A DNA stretch of 19,041 nt from an uncultured Burkholderiales bacterium (lineage in GTDB: Bacteria; Pseudomonadota; Gammaproteobacteria; Burkholderiales; Burkholderiaceae_D). The translations under genes were made by a program, and so were the position numbers. The notes beneath the pieces were generated by a model, which worked only from the letters and a program-made list of their open reading frames with translations, ran no database searches and had not been told where the DNA came from. The stretch lies in the NCBI GenBank assembly GCA_937872165.1, contig CALMOR010000214.1, positions 1 through 19,041 on the forward strand, read 5' to 3'. How positions within the stretch are numbered: position 1 is the first letter of the stretch; every line of letters starts with the position of its first letter. Below, piece after piece: positions 1 to 9,302 of the stretch.

Positions 1-231
<231 letters not shown>

Positions 232-235
<4 letters not shown>

Positions 236-1161
236 GTTTCAACTTCGCATTGATCCTGTTCTGGTTGATGGTCGCGACCGGCGTCGTGTGGTTCGCGGAC
301 CGTCTCGTGTTCCGACGCCGGCGCATCAACGACGCGGACGCGGCGCTGCGGCACTTCGACGCTCAGGCCAAGCTGCGCGACACGAGCGGAGCGGCCGCGA
401 GCACCGACCCGAAGGCCATCGTCGAGGAACGCGAGAAGCTGCGCGAGCGCCTGGTGCGTCAGCCCGGCTGGATCGAGTTTCCGGCCGGCTTCTTCCCGGT
501 GATCCTCGTCGTGTTCGTGCTGCGGTCCTTCCTCTTCGAGCCCTTCCGCATCCCGTCGGGCTCGATGATCCCGACGCTGCTGATCGGCGATCTCATCCTC
601 GTCAACAAGTTCACGTACGGGATCCGCCTGCCGATCCTCAACCGCAAGGTGATCGAGGTCGGCTCGCCGCAACGCGGCGACGTGATGGTCTTCCGTTATC
701 CGGTCGATCCGTCGGTCGACTACGTCAAGCGCGTGATCGGGCTGCCGGGCGACACGATCGCGTATCGGGCGAAGCGGCTGACCGTCAACGGCGTGCCGGT
801 CGAGACCGTCGCGGCTCCCGACTACTTCGACCCCGAGCGCGTCGCCTACTCGAAGCAGTTCACCGAGCACCTGCCGGACCGCGACGGCTCGAGGGACCAC
901 ATGATCCTGATCGACGACGACCGGTCGGGGATCATCACGCCGGATCGCTTCCCTTCGCGCGACAACTGCGTCTATTCGGAAGGCAACACGGCCGTCACCT
1001 GCAAGGTGCCGGACGGTCAGTACTTCATGATGGGCGACAACCGGGACAACAGCGCGGACAGCCGTTATTGGGGCTTCGTGCCCGACCAGAATATTGTCGG
1101 ACGCGCATTCTTGATCTGGATGAACTTCGGTAATATGGCCCGGATCGGCACGTTCCGTTGA
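232..1161 (+). CDS. lepB: Signal peptidase I (leader peptidase)
   Basis: A 309-residue inner-membrane serine protease that removes signal peptides from exported proteins. Two hydrophobic spans are visible, at about residues 4-26 and 84-101. The family motif PSGSMIPTLL places the catalytic serine at 111. The lysine general base is Lys166 in KRVIGLPGD, and the late box GDNRDNSADSRYWGFVP is intact. Residues 27-83 form a charged cytoplasmic loop. I chose the ATG at 232 because it overlaps the lepA stop by 4 bases and the membrane anchor starts immediately. The frame is open back to 97, but that extension lies inside lepA. Length and motifs are normal for a proteobacterial LepB. Confidence 0.97.
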
Positions 1162-1174
1162 GCAAGAAAGCCCG

Positions 1175-1570
1175 GTGAAGCCCTTGCAGACCCCCTCCCT
1201 GTCCGGTGCGCCCTTCCGTATCCTTCGGCGTCAACGCGGCGTCAGCATCGTCGGACTCCTCGTCATCATCGTGGTGCTCGGCTTCCTCGCCGTGGTCGCA
1301 TTGCGCGTGGTGCCGACCTTCGTCGAGTACCGCGCCATCCAGTCCGCCATCAAGAAGGCGAAGGCGTCGGCCGGCACCGTGGTCGAGATCCAGAAGGCCT
1401 TCGACCGTTCGGCGGCCATCGACGACATCACCACGCTGACCGGCAAGGACCTCGATATCGCCAAGGTCGACGACGACCTCGTGGTCTCGTACGCCTACAC
1501 CAAGAAGATCCCGTTGTTCGGCCCGGTCAACCTGACCATCGACTACGTCGCGAGCAGCAAGTCGCTCTGA
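1175..1570 (+). CDS. DUF4845 family membrane protein
   Basis: A 131-residue protein with a basic N-terminus, an RGVSIVGLL motif that resembles a type IV pilin leader, and one membrane span at about residues 24-46. A mixed polar domain follows. Size, sequence and position between lepB and rnc match the DUF4845 family, which commonly sits here in betaproteobacteria and has no established function that I know of. The start is GTG at 1175, 13 bases after lepB, with an AAGAAAG purine run just upstream. The pilin-like N-terminus suggests an envelope role, but that is inference. There is no ATG nearby in frame, so the GTG start is the reasonable choice. Confidence 0.88.
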   Translation: MKPLQTPSLSGAPFRILRRQRGVSIVGLLVIIVVLGFLAVVALRVVPTFVEYRAIQSAIKKAKASAGTVVEIQKAFDRSAAIDDITTLTGKDLDIAKVDDDLVVSYAYTKKIPLFGPVNLTIDYVASSKSL

Positions 1571-1608
1571 CCCGCTGATCCCTTCAACTTCCGGGACATG
1601 GATACTGG

Positions 1609-2679
1609 ATGGATGTCCAAGCGCTACAGAACGCCCTCGGCCACGACTTCGCGTCGAAGGACCTGCTGCAGCAGGCCCTGACGCATCGCAGTCATAGCGT
1701 CGGGCACAACGAGCGCCTGGAGTTCCTCGGCGACAGCATCCTCAACTGCGTCGTCGCGTCGCTGTTGTTCGAGAAGTTCCTGCAGATCGACGAAGGCGAC
1801 CTGTCGCGGCTGCGGGCCAACCTCGTCAAGCAGCAGTCGCTGTACGAGATCGCGCAGCGGCTCGAGCTGAGTGCCTGCCTGCGACTGGGCGAAGGCGAAC
1901 TCAAGAGCGGCGGATTCCGCCGGCCTTCGATCCTCGCGGACGCGGTCGAGGCCCTGTTCGGCGCGATCTTCCTCGACGCCGGCTTCGACACGGCTCGCCG
2001 CGTCATCAAGCGTCTCTACCAGCCGGTGCTCGAGACGGTCGATCCCAGGACTCTCGGCAAGGACTCGAAGACGTTGCTGCAGGAATACCTGCAGGGGCGG
2101 AAGATCGCGCTGCCGATCTACACGGTCGTGGCCACCCACGGCGCCGCGCACAGCCAGGAGTTCGAGGTCGAGTGCGCCGTGCCGAAGCTGGCCATCCAGG
2201 TGCTCGGCGGCGGCGGCAGTCGTCGCGCGGCCGAGCAGGCCGCGGCCAAGAAGGCGCTCGAGGCCGCGCAGAGTCTCTCGGTCGCGGCGACCAAGCGCAC
2301 CCGTCGCGCGAAGCCCGCGCAGTTGAGCCTGCCGGTCGCCGTCGAGCAATCGGCCGAACCGCAGTCGCGCGACGAGTCGACGGTCCGGAAGGCCGTCGAC
2401 GCGAAGCCACGCGATGCGGAAGCGGCGCGGACCACCGGCGACCGGACATCGGCCAAGGCGATGGTCGAGCCGGCCCGCATCGTGGCGCAGACGACCGGCC
2501 GGCCGCCGTCGTCGTCGCCCGAGCCCGTGACGAAGGTCGAGCGTCGCGAGTCGAGGGCCGACGGCAAGGAAGCGCCGACCCGCGACGGTCCGTCGTCGAT
2601 CAGGACCGTCGGCGAGCCGTCGTCCGCCGCCGAGGACGCACCCAACCCACAGCGATCGATCGATGTCCGCGCCGCCTGA
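1609..2679 (+). CDS. rnc: Ribonuclease III with long C-terminal tail
   Basis: This endonuclease cleaves double-stranded RNA in rRNA and mRNA maturation. The catalytic domain holds the signature NERLEFLGDS (Glu35, Glu38, Asp42), and the second metal-binding pair Asp111/Glu114 lies in ILADAVEALFG. A double-stranded RNA-binding domain spans about residues 155-225, ending in the alanine-rich EQAAAKKALEAA helix. Residues after about 226 (roughly 130) form a low-complexity tail rich in Arg, Ala, Ser, Pro and Thr with no recognisable fold. The protein is 356 residues, against about 226 in E. coli; long tails are known in Burkholderia-type enzymes. The ATG at 1609 fits the family N-terminus; an ATG at 1598 is out of frame. 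The tail overlaps the era start by 17 bases. Confidence 0.96.
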   Translation: MDVQALQNALGHDFASKDLLQQALTHRSHSVGHNERLEFLGDSILNCVVASLLFEKFLQIDEGDLSRLRANLVKQQSLYEIAQRLELSACLRLGEGELKSGGFRRPSILADAVEALFGAIFLDAGFDTARRVIKRLYQPVLETVDPRTLGKDSKTLLQEYLQGRKIALPIYTVVATHGAAHSQEFEVECAVPKLAIQVLGGGGSRRAAEQAAAKKALEAAQSLSVAATKRTRRAKPAQLSLPVAVEQSAEPQSRDESTVRKAVDAKPRDAEAARTTGDRTSAKAMVEPARIVAQTTGRPPSSSPEPVTKVERRESRADGKEAPTRDGPSSIRTVGEPSSAAEDAPNPQRSIDVRAA

Positions 2680-3622
2680 CGCGCCGCTCGAGGTCGCCGA
2701 TGCGATCGGCCGCGACGCGCAGGACACCGGCTTCCGGACGGGCCTGGTCGCGATCATCGGTCGGCCCAACGTCGGCAAGTCGACGCTGCTCAATCGGCTC
2801 GTGGGGCAGAAGATCAGCATCACGTCGCGCAAGGCGCAGACCACGCGTCATCGCATCCTCGGCATCGCGACGACCGCCACCGCGCAGTTCGTGTTCGTCG
2901 ACACGCCCGGCTTCCAGACGCGGCACAAGAGCGTGCTGCACAAGAGCATGCATCGCGCGATCCGCGACGCGGTCTCGGGCGTCGCGTGCGTGCTGTTCGT
3001 CGTCGAGGCGGGCCGCTTCGGCCCCGAGGACCAGGCCGTGCTCGCGCTGCTGCCGGACGACACGCCGGTGATCCTCGTCATCAACAAGTCCGACGCGCTC
3101 GACGACAAGCGGAGCCTGCTGCCCTATCTGCAGGCGCGGTCGACCGAGCACGCATGGGCCGCGCTCGTGCCGGTCTCCGCGAAGACGGGCCTGCAGATCG
3201 ACGACCTGCTGGGCGAGATCGAGCAGCGGCTGCCGGTCGCGCCGCCGCTCTTCGATGCGGACGACCTCACCGATCGCAGCGAACGCTTCCTCGTGTCGGA
3301 GATGATCCGCGAGAAGGTCTTCCGCCAGCTCGGCGACGAGCTGCCCTACGGGATGACGGTCGTCATCGACCGCTTCGTCGAGGAGCCCTCGCAGAACGAC
3401 GGGCGCTTCTGCCGCATCGCGGCCACGATCATGGTCGAACGCGCGAGTCACAAGGCGATGCTGATCGGCGCGTCGGGTGCGAAGCTGAAGCTGATCGGCA
3501 GCGAGGCCCGCACCGACATCGAGAAGCTGCTGCAGGCCCGTTGCCATCTCGAACTGTGGGTCAAGGTCAAGTCGGGCTGGTCGGACAGCGCCGCGCTCGT
3601 CCGCTCGTTCGGCTATGAGTGA
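2663..3622 (+). CDS. era: GTPase Era, 16S rRNA assembly factor
   Basis: Era binds the 3' end of 16S rRNA and helps mature the 30S subunit. All GTPase boxes are visible: the P-loop GRPNVGKS at residues 33-40, the threonines of the effector loop in KAQTTRHRI, DTPG from residue 80, NKSD from residue 141 and the SAK box near 172. The C-terminal KH domain is clear (VERASHKAMLIGASGAKLK) and ends with the family's aromatic/valine-rich strand WVKVKSGW. The 319 residues include an N-terminal extension of about 25 residues before the G domain, longer than E. coli Era (301). The ATG at 2663 lies inside the last codons of rnc. An internal start closer to residue 20 cannot be excluded, but none has a better ribosome site. 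Confidence 0.96.
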   Translation: MSAPPDAPLEVADAIGRDAQDTGFRTGLVAIIGRPNVGKSTLLNRLVGQKISITSRKAQTTRHRILGIATTATAQFVFVDTPGFQTRHKSVLHKSMHRAIRDAVSGVACVLFVVEAGRFGPEDQAVLALLPDDTPVILVINKSDALDDKRSLLPYLQARSTEHAWAALVPVSAKTGLQIDDLLGEIEQRLPVAPPLFDADDLTDRSERFLVSEMIREKVFRQLGDELPYGMTVVIDRFVEEPSQNDGRFCRIAATIMVERASHKAMLIGASGAKLKLIGSEARTDIEKLLQARCHLELWVKVKSGWSDSAALVRSFGYE

Positions 3623-4501
3623 GGCAGACGCGGAAGCCGTCGTCGATGCGCTTGTCGACGCGGTCGTCGACACCGTCGTCGATACCGTCGCTCCCACGCG
3701 GGCCCGTCGCTCCCCCCGTGCCGTTCGTTCCGAGACCCGCATCGGCGACGAGGCCGCCTTCGTGCTGCATGCCTATCCGTACAAGGAGACGAGCCTCATC
3801 GTCGACGTGCTCACGCGCCATCACGGCCGCGTCGCGCTCGTCGCCCGCGGCGCGAAGCGGCCGCGCTCCGCGCTGCGCGGCGTGCTGCTCGCGTTCCAGC
3901 CGTTGACGATCGCGTGGCTGCAGGGTCGCGCCCGCGCGGTGTCCGGCGCGCAGGGCGCGAGCGACCTGCGCACGCTGACGCGGGCCGAATGGCTCGGCGG
4001 CCTGCGTCCGTTGCGCGGCGAGGCGCTGATGTCGGGCTTCTATCTGAACGAGCTGATCGTCAAGCTGCTCGCGCGGGACGATCCGCACGAGCGCCTCTTC
4101 GACGCGTACCTGCGGGCGCTCGGCTCGTTGTCCGACGAGCGCGCCGCGGCGCCGGTGCTGCGCAGCTTCGAGGCCACGTTGCTGCGCGAGGTCGGCTACG
4201 CGGTGCAGGCCGATCACGACGTCGCCGGCGCGCCGATCGAAGCCGCGAAGCTCTATCGCTACGTGCCGGAGCGCGGGCCGATCGAGGTCGACGGAGGGCA
4301 GGGCGGTCGCGACGAGACCGACGCGCTGGTCGTCGGCCGCACGCTGCTCGACATCGGCGCGGACGACTACGGCGACGCGACCACGCTCGCGCAGTCGAAG
4401 CGACTGATGCGCTTCGTGCTGCAGCACCATCTCGCCGGCCAGGTCCTGCACACGCGGCGCATGGTGCTCGACCTGCAGGCGCTCGAAGAGGGCGCCGCGC
4501 G

Positions 4502-4505
<4 letters not shown>
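3615..4505 (+). CDS. recO: DNA repair protein RecO
   Basis: RecO works with RecF and RecR to load RecA on SSB-coated single-stranded DNA. The OB-fold N-domain is seen from about residue 45 (AFVLHAYPYKETSLIVDVLTR, then HGRVALVARGAKRPRS). The helical C-domain follows, with LNELIVKLLARDDPHERLFDAY and the terminal FVLQHHLAG. No zinc-binding cysteines are visible. The protein is 296 residues, compared with 242 in E. coli; much of the excess is a 43-residue N-terminal extension containing four 4-residue repeats (see the repeat entry). The ATG at 3615 overlaps the era stop by 8 bases. A later start that removes the repeat is possible, but no in-frame ATG is present before the OB fold. Confidence 0.94.
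3639..3686 (+). repeat. Four 12-base tandem repeats inside the start of recO
   Basis: Four consecutive 12-base units, each close to GTCGTCGAYRCS, encode VVDA, LVDA, VVDT and VVDT. The last two units differ at one base only (C or T in the Asp codon). Because the unit is a multiple of three, gain or loss of a unit would keep recO in frame. Confidence 0.85.
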
Positions 4506-5298
<793 letters not shown>

Positions 5299-5302
<4 letters not shown>

Positions 5303-5730
5303 TCTTCGGCATCGGTACCGACATCCAGAAGGTCGACCGCATCCGCGAAGCGCTCGCCCGTCACGGCGACCGTTTCGCCGAACGCATCCTCGGGCCCGAG
5401 GAGATGGCGATCTACCGTCGTCGCAGCGCGCGCGACGACGCGCATGCCGGGTCGTACACGACCGCGCGCGGCATCACCTTCGTCGCGACGCGCTTCGCGG
5501 CCAAGGAGGCGATCTCGAAGGCGCTCGGCCTCGGCATGCGCATGCCGATGCGCTGGCGCGCGACGCAGATCCTGAAGGAGCCGTCGGGCAAGCCGCGGGT
5601 CGCGACCGACGCGGTGCTGTCCGCGTGGATGGCCGAGCGCTCGCTGGTCGCCCACGTGACGCTGACCGACGACGAGGACTACGCGGTGGCCTTCGCCGTG
5701 GTCGAGCGCATTCCGGTGGCAGACCCATGA
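5299..5730 (+). CDS. acpS: Holo-[acyl-carrier-protein] synthase
   Basis: AcpS transfers 4'-phosphopantetheine from CoA to a serine of acyl carrier protein, activating it for fatty acid synthesis. The N-terminal GIGTDI motif gives the metal-binding Asp8, and RFAAKEAISKALG holds the second metal ligand, Glu70. The C-terminal strand HVTLTDDEDYAVAFAVV is typical. The protein is 143 residues, slightly longer than E. coli AcpS (126); the extra residues lie mainly in a loop around 45-57 and at the end. The ATG at 5299 overlaps the pdxJ stop (ATGA). A pdxJ-acpS junction of this kind is widespread in proteobacteria. Confidence 0.95.
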
Positions 5731-6782
5731 AGGCGACAGGCCACACGCGCATCGGTCCGGTCATGCTCGACGTCCGCGCGCTCGCGCTCGACGCCGACGA
5801 CCGTCGTCGCGTGCGGCACGAGAAGACCGGCGGCGTGATCCTCTTCGCGCGCAACTTCGACGGTCGCGAACGACTCGTCGCGCTGGTCGACGAGCTTCGC
5901 GCGCTGCGGCCCGGCCTGCTGATCGCGGTCGATCACGAGGGCGGGCGCGTGCAGCGCTTTCGCAGCGACGGCTTCGTGCGGCTGCCGTCGATGCGCGCGC
6001 TGGGCGAGGCATGGGACGCCGATCCGACGCGCGGCGCGCTGGTCGCCACGCGGGCCGCGACCGCGGCGGGCTTCGTGCTCGCGGCCGACCTCGTCGCCTG
6101 CGGCATCGACCTGTCGTTCACGCCGGTGCTCGATCTCGACCATGGACCGAGCACCGTGATCGGCGACCGCGCGTTCCACCGCGATCCGCGCGTCGTCGCG
6201 CTGCTCGCGAAGAGCCTGATGCACGGGCTCGCGCTGGCCGGCATGGCGAACTGCGGCAAGCACTTCCCGGGTCACGGCCACGTCGCGGCCGACTCGCACG
6301 TCGCGGTCCCGATCGACGATCGCGACCTCGACACGATCCTCGACGACGACGCGATGCCGTACGCATGGCTCGCGGGCACGCTCGCCTCGGTGATGCCGGC
6401 GCACGTCGTCTATCCCGCGGTCGACGAGCATCCGGCCGGCTTCTCTCGGGTGTGGTTGCAGGACATCCTGCGCCGCCGGCTCGGCTTCGACGGCGCCGTC
6501 TTCAGCGACGACCTGTCGATGGAGGGCGCGAGCGTCGCCGGCGACGTGGTCTCCGCGGGTCGGGCGGCGCTGCGCGCCGGCTGCGACATGGTCCTCGTCT
6601 GCAACGACGCCGCCCGTGCCGACGCGCTGCTGCAGGGCCTCGACGACGACCGCGATCCGGCGTCGCAGGTCCGCCTCGCGGCACTGCGCGCATCGAGGCC
6701 GACGGACGTCGAACCGCGCGACGACCCGCGCTACGAGCGGGCCCTCCGCTGCCTGCGCGACGCGGGGCTGCTCGCGTCGTGA
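5727..6782 (+). CDS. nagZ: Beta-N-acetylhexosaminidase NagZ (GH3)
   Basis: This cytoplasmic glycosidase removes N-acetylglucosamine from anhydro-muropeptides during peptidoglycan recycling. The protein has 351 residues and a single GH3 barrel, as expected for NagZ. Visible motifs are VDHEGGRVQRF near residue 69, the family hallmark KHFPGHG at 178-184 (with the flexible catalytic-loop histidine), and FSDDLSMEGA at 259-268, whose aspartate pair supplies the nucleophile. There is no signal peptide, consistent with cytoplasmic action. The ATG at 5727 overlaps the acpS stop by 4 bases. It is the last gene of the coupled chain; the next start lies 7 bases beyond its stop. Confidence 0.95.
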   Translation: MKATGHTRIGPVMLDVRALALDADDRRRVRHEKTGGVILFARNFDGRERLVALVDELRALRPGLLIAVDHEGGRVQRFRSDGFVRLPSMRALGEAWDADPTRGALVATRAATAAGFVLAADLVACGIDLSFTPVLDLDHGPSTVIGDRAFHRDPRVVALLAKSLMHGLALAGMANCGKHFPGHGHVAADSHVAVPIDDRDLDTILDDDAMPYAWLAGTLASVMPAHVVYPAVDEHPAGFSRVWLQDILRRRLGFDGAVFSDDLSMEGASVAGDVVSAGRAALRAGCDMVLVCNDAARADALLQGLDDDRDPASQVRLAALRASRPTDVEPRDDPRYERALRCLRDAGLLAS

Positions 6783-6789
6783 GCCCGCG

Positions 6790-7932
6790 TTGACCGCGGC
6801 GCACGACGCCGTGCGCGACCACTGGGATCTCTTCTGCCGCGTCGTCGACAACTTCGGCGACATCGGCATCGCGTGGCGCCTGGCGCGCCAGTTGAACGCC
6901 GACGGGCGACGATGCGTGCGGCTGATCGTCGACGGGCTCGCGTCGTTCGCCGTCATCGAGCCGCGTGTCGACCGGCATCGGTCGATGCAGACGATCGACG
7001 GGCTCGTCGTCGTCGGTTGGGACGCGATCGACGAGACCATCGTCGCCGACGTCGTCATCGAAGTGCTCGGCTGCGGATTGCCTGCGCGCTATCTCGACGC
7101 GATGGCGTGCCGCGCCGATCGGAAGCCCGCGTGGATCGACTTCGAGCATCTGAGCGCCGAGCGCTGGGTCGACGACTTCCACGGGCTGCCGTCGCCGCAT
7201 CCGTCGCTGCCGCTCGTCAAGTACTTCTTCTACCCCGGCTTCGGTCCGCGGACGGGGGGCCTGCTGCTCGAACCCGGGCTCGCGCGGCGTCGCGACGCGT
7301 TCGTCGAAGCACCCGCCGAAGTCGCCGCGTTGTGGCGGCGGCTGGGAGTCGATGCGCCGCGACCCGGCGAGCGTCGCCTGTCGCTCTTCGTCTACGACCA
7401 CGCGCCGGCGGACGCGCTCGCCGCCGCGTTGTCCCGCCGCGTCGACGAGCGATGGTCGGTGGTCGTCCCGCGGCAGGGGACCACGGCCGCGTCGCTCGGC
7501 GATCGCCGCGTGCCTTTCCTAGCGATCCCGTTCGTGGACCAGGACGAATACGACCGACTGCTATGGGCCTGCGACGTCGCGTTCGTTCGCGGAGAGGACT
7601 CGTTCGTCCGTGCGCAGGCCGCCGGCAGACCGCTCGTGTGGCAGATCTACCGGCAAGCCGATCGCGTCCATCTGGCGAAGCTCGCCGCCTTCGAGGACCG
7701 CTACGAAGAGGGGCTCGCACCGGTCGTGCGCGGCGCGCAGCGTCGTCTCTGGTCCGCGTGGAACGACGAACCCGCGGACCTCGCGGCGGCTCTCGACGAC
7801 TGGCTGGACGCGCTTCCCGCGTTGCGCTCGCATGCGGAGGCGTGGCGCTCTCGGCTGGCCGCGCAGCCGCCGGCGGTGGAGCGTCTGGTCGCCTTCGTCG
7901 CCGCGCTGCGGCCCCGGGGTTTGCTAGACTGA
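6790..7932 (+). CDS. earP: EF-P arginine rhamnosyltransferase EarP
   Basis: EarP transfers rhamnose from dTDP-rhamnose to the tip-loop arginine of EF-P, activating it to relieve ribosome stalling at polyproline. The family N-terminus is clear: WDLFCRVVDNFGDIG, whose Asp20 and Asp24 match the two essential aspartates of the Pseudomonas enzyme. The donor-site motif RGEDSFVRAQAAG, with Glu269, is intact. SPHPSLPLVKYFFYPGFG is also family-typical. Neither start is ideal: TTG at 6790 (380 residues) or GTG at 6811 (373 residues). I list the longer form because it lies just after the nagZ stop, but the GTG is nearly as good. The substrate gene efp follows directly, which supports the assignment. Confidence 0.95.
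   Translation: MTAAHDAVRDHWDLFCRVVDNFGDIGIAWRLARQLNADGRRCVRLIVDGLASFAVIEPRVDRHRSMQTIDGLVVVGWDAIDETIVADVVIEVLGCGLPARYLDAMACRADRKPAWIDFEHLSAERWVDDFHGLPSPHPSLPLVKYFFYPGFGPRTGGLLLEPGLARRRDAFVEAPAEVAALWRRLGVDAPRPGERRLSLFVYDHAPADALAAALSRRVDERWSVVVPRQGTTAASLGDRRVPFLAIPFVDQDEYDRLLWACDVAFVRGEDSFVRAQAAGRPLVWQIYRQADRVHLAKLAAFEDRYEEGLAPVVRGAQRRLWSAWNDEPADLAAALDDWLDALPALRSHAEAWRSRLAAQPPAVERLVAFVAALRPRGLLD
7923..7930 (+). promoter_or_regulatory. Possible extended -10 promoter for efp
   Basis: The bases TGCTAGACT-like (TG, one base, then TAGACT at 7925-7930) at the very end of earP fit an extended -10 element. The position 17 bases upstream does not resemble a -35 box, so the call rests on the extended -10 alone. 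A separate promoter for efp would make sense because EF-P is needed in large amounts, but that is inference. Confidence 0.25.
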
Positions 7933-8012
7933 CGGGCTTTTTTCGGCGGCCTTCGCGACCCTCGTCGATCCCTTCGGCTCGCCCGTCCCCCCAAACTCCA
8001 GGTAGTCGAGAC

Positions 8013-8576
8013 ATGCTGAAAACCGCTCAGGAAGTGCGCGCCGGTAACGTGATCATGGTCGGCCCGGCGCCGATGGTCGTGCAGAAGGCCGAGTACAACA
8101 AGTCCGGTCGCAACTCGGCCGTCGTCAAGATGAAGATGAAGAACCTGCTGACCAACTCGGGGCAGGAGACCGTCTATCGCGCGGACGACAAGTTCGACGT
8201 CGTCGTGCTCGAGAAGAAGGAGGCGACCTACTCGTACTTCGCCGATCCGATGTTCGTCTTCATGGACAACGAGTACAACCAGTTCGAGGTCGAGAAGGAC
8301 AACATGGGCGACGCGCTCAACTACGTCGACGACGGCATGCCGGTCGAGGTGGTGTTCTACGAGGGCCGGGCGATCTCTGTCGAGATGCCCACCGGCCTCG
8401 TGCGCGAGGTCGAGTACACCGAGCCCGCGGTGAAGGGCGACACGTCGGGCAAGGTGATGAAGCCGGCCCGCATCAAGCCCACCGGCTTCGAGGTCGCGGT
8501 ACCGGCCTTCGTCGTCACCGGCGACAAGATCGAGATCGATACGCGTACCGGCGAGTACCGCAACCGCGTGAAGTGA
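8013..8576 (+). CDS. efp: Elongation factor P, arginine-type
   Basis: EF-P binds between the ribosomal P and E sites and promotes peptide-bond formation at consecutive prolines. It has 187 residues, the usual length, with an N-terminal KOW-like domain followed by two OB folds. The tip loop reads NKSGRNSAVVK, putting Arg33 where E. coli has the lysylated Lys34. This is the rhamnosylated subtype; the extra Leu2 explains why the arginine is numbered 33 rather than 32. The conserved TYSYFADPMFVFMD and the C-terminal GDKIEIDTRTGEYRNRVK are intact. An AGGTAG purine run lies upstream of the ATG. An 80-base gap separates it from earP, and its stop overlaps the next gene's GTG. Confidence 0.97.
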   Translation: MLKTAQEVRAGNVIMVGPAPMVVQKAEYNKSGRNSAVVKMKMKNLLTNSGQETVYRADDKFDVVVLEKKEATYSYFADPMFVFMDNEYNQFEVEKDNMGDALNYVDDGMPVEVVFYEGRAISVEMPTGLVREVEYTEPAVKGDTSGKVMKPARIKPTGFEVAVPAFVVTGDKIEIDTRTGEYRNRVK

Positions 8577-9277
8577 GACGAGGGCGCGACGCCGTCCCCC
8601 CGCGCGAGCCGGGCGGCGGACAGGACGCGATCGAACCGAGCGCCGCGTACGACCCGGCGTGCCGCCTGTGTCCGCGCCTCGCCGGCTTCCTCGACGATGT
8701 CCGCGAACGGCATCCCGACTACTGGGCCCGTCCCGTCCCGTCGTTCGGCGACCCGCGCGCGCGCTTCGTGATCGTCGGCCTCGCGCCTGGCCTGCACGGC
8801 GCCAACGCGAGCGGCCGTCCGTTCACCGGTGACTGGTGCGGGCCGCTGCTGTACTCGACGCTGCACCGACACGGCTTCGCATCGCTGGCCACGAGCGATC
8901 GTCGCGGGGACGGACAGTCGTTGATCGACTGCCGCATCGCCAACGCGGTCAAGTGCGTGCCGCCCGCGAACAAGCCGGAGCTGTCGGAGATCCGCACCTG
9001 CAACGGGTATCTGGCCAACGAGCTGGCCAGCCGGCCGCGCGTGACGACGGTGCTCGCGCTCGGCACCATCGCCCACCGCGCGACGATCGAGGCGATGGGC
9101 CTCAGGGTCGCGCACCATCGCTTCGCTCACCACGCGAAGCATGTGCTGCCGGACGGCGCGACGCTCTTCGACAGTTACCATGTCAGCCGCTACAACACGA
9201 ACACCGGCCGCCTGACCGAAGCGATGTTCGACGCGGTGCTCGCGGACGTCCGCGAGCATCTCGACCGCTCCGCCTGA
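8573..9277 (+). CDS. Family 5 uracil-DNA glycosylase (UdgB-like), Fe-S protein
   Basis: This is probably a uracil-DNA glycosylase that excises deaminated bases in base-excision repair. It has 234 residues. The first catalytic motif, GLAPGLHGANASGRPFTGDW (69-88), has the family 5 form, with no Asp or Asn at the water-activating place used by other families. The second motif, SYHVSRYNTNTGRLT (201-215), corresponds to the His-Pro-Ser-x-x-Asn-x-x-x-Gly region of UdgB, with Val in place of Pro. Four cysteines (30, 33, 128, 143), spaced as in family 4/5 enzymes, should hold a 4Fe-4S cluster. The GTG start overlaps the efp stop (GTGA). The N-terminal 25 residues look unstructured. Family 5 is preferred over family 4 on motif shape. 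Confidence 0.88.
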   Translation: MRRGRDAVPPREPGGGQDAIEPSAAYDPACRLCPRLAGFLDDVRERHPDYWARPVPSFGDPRARFVIVGLAPGLHGANASGRPFTGDWCGPLLYSTLHRHGFASLATSDRRGDGQSLIDCRIANAVKCVPPANKPELSEIRTCNGYLANELASRPRVTTVLALGTIAHRATIEAMGLRVAHHRFAHHAKHVLPDGATLFDSYHVSRYNTNTGRLTEAMFDAVLADVREHLDRSA

Positions 9278-9302
9278 ACGCCGGTTCTCCCGCCGCCGAA
9301 CG

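Noticed and set aside
7911..7943. A terminator between earP and efp (six T after GGGC)
   Set aside because: Only a four-base stem with a loop of about 20 bases can be drawn; too weak for an intrinsic terminator.
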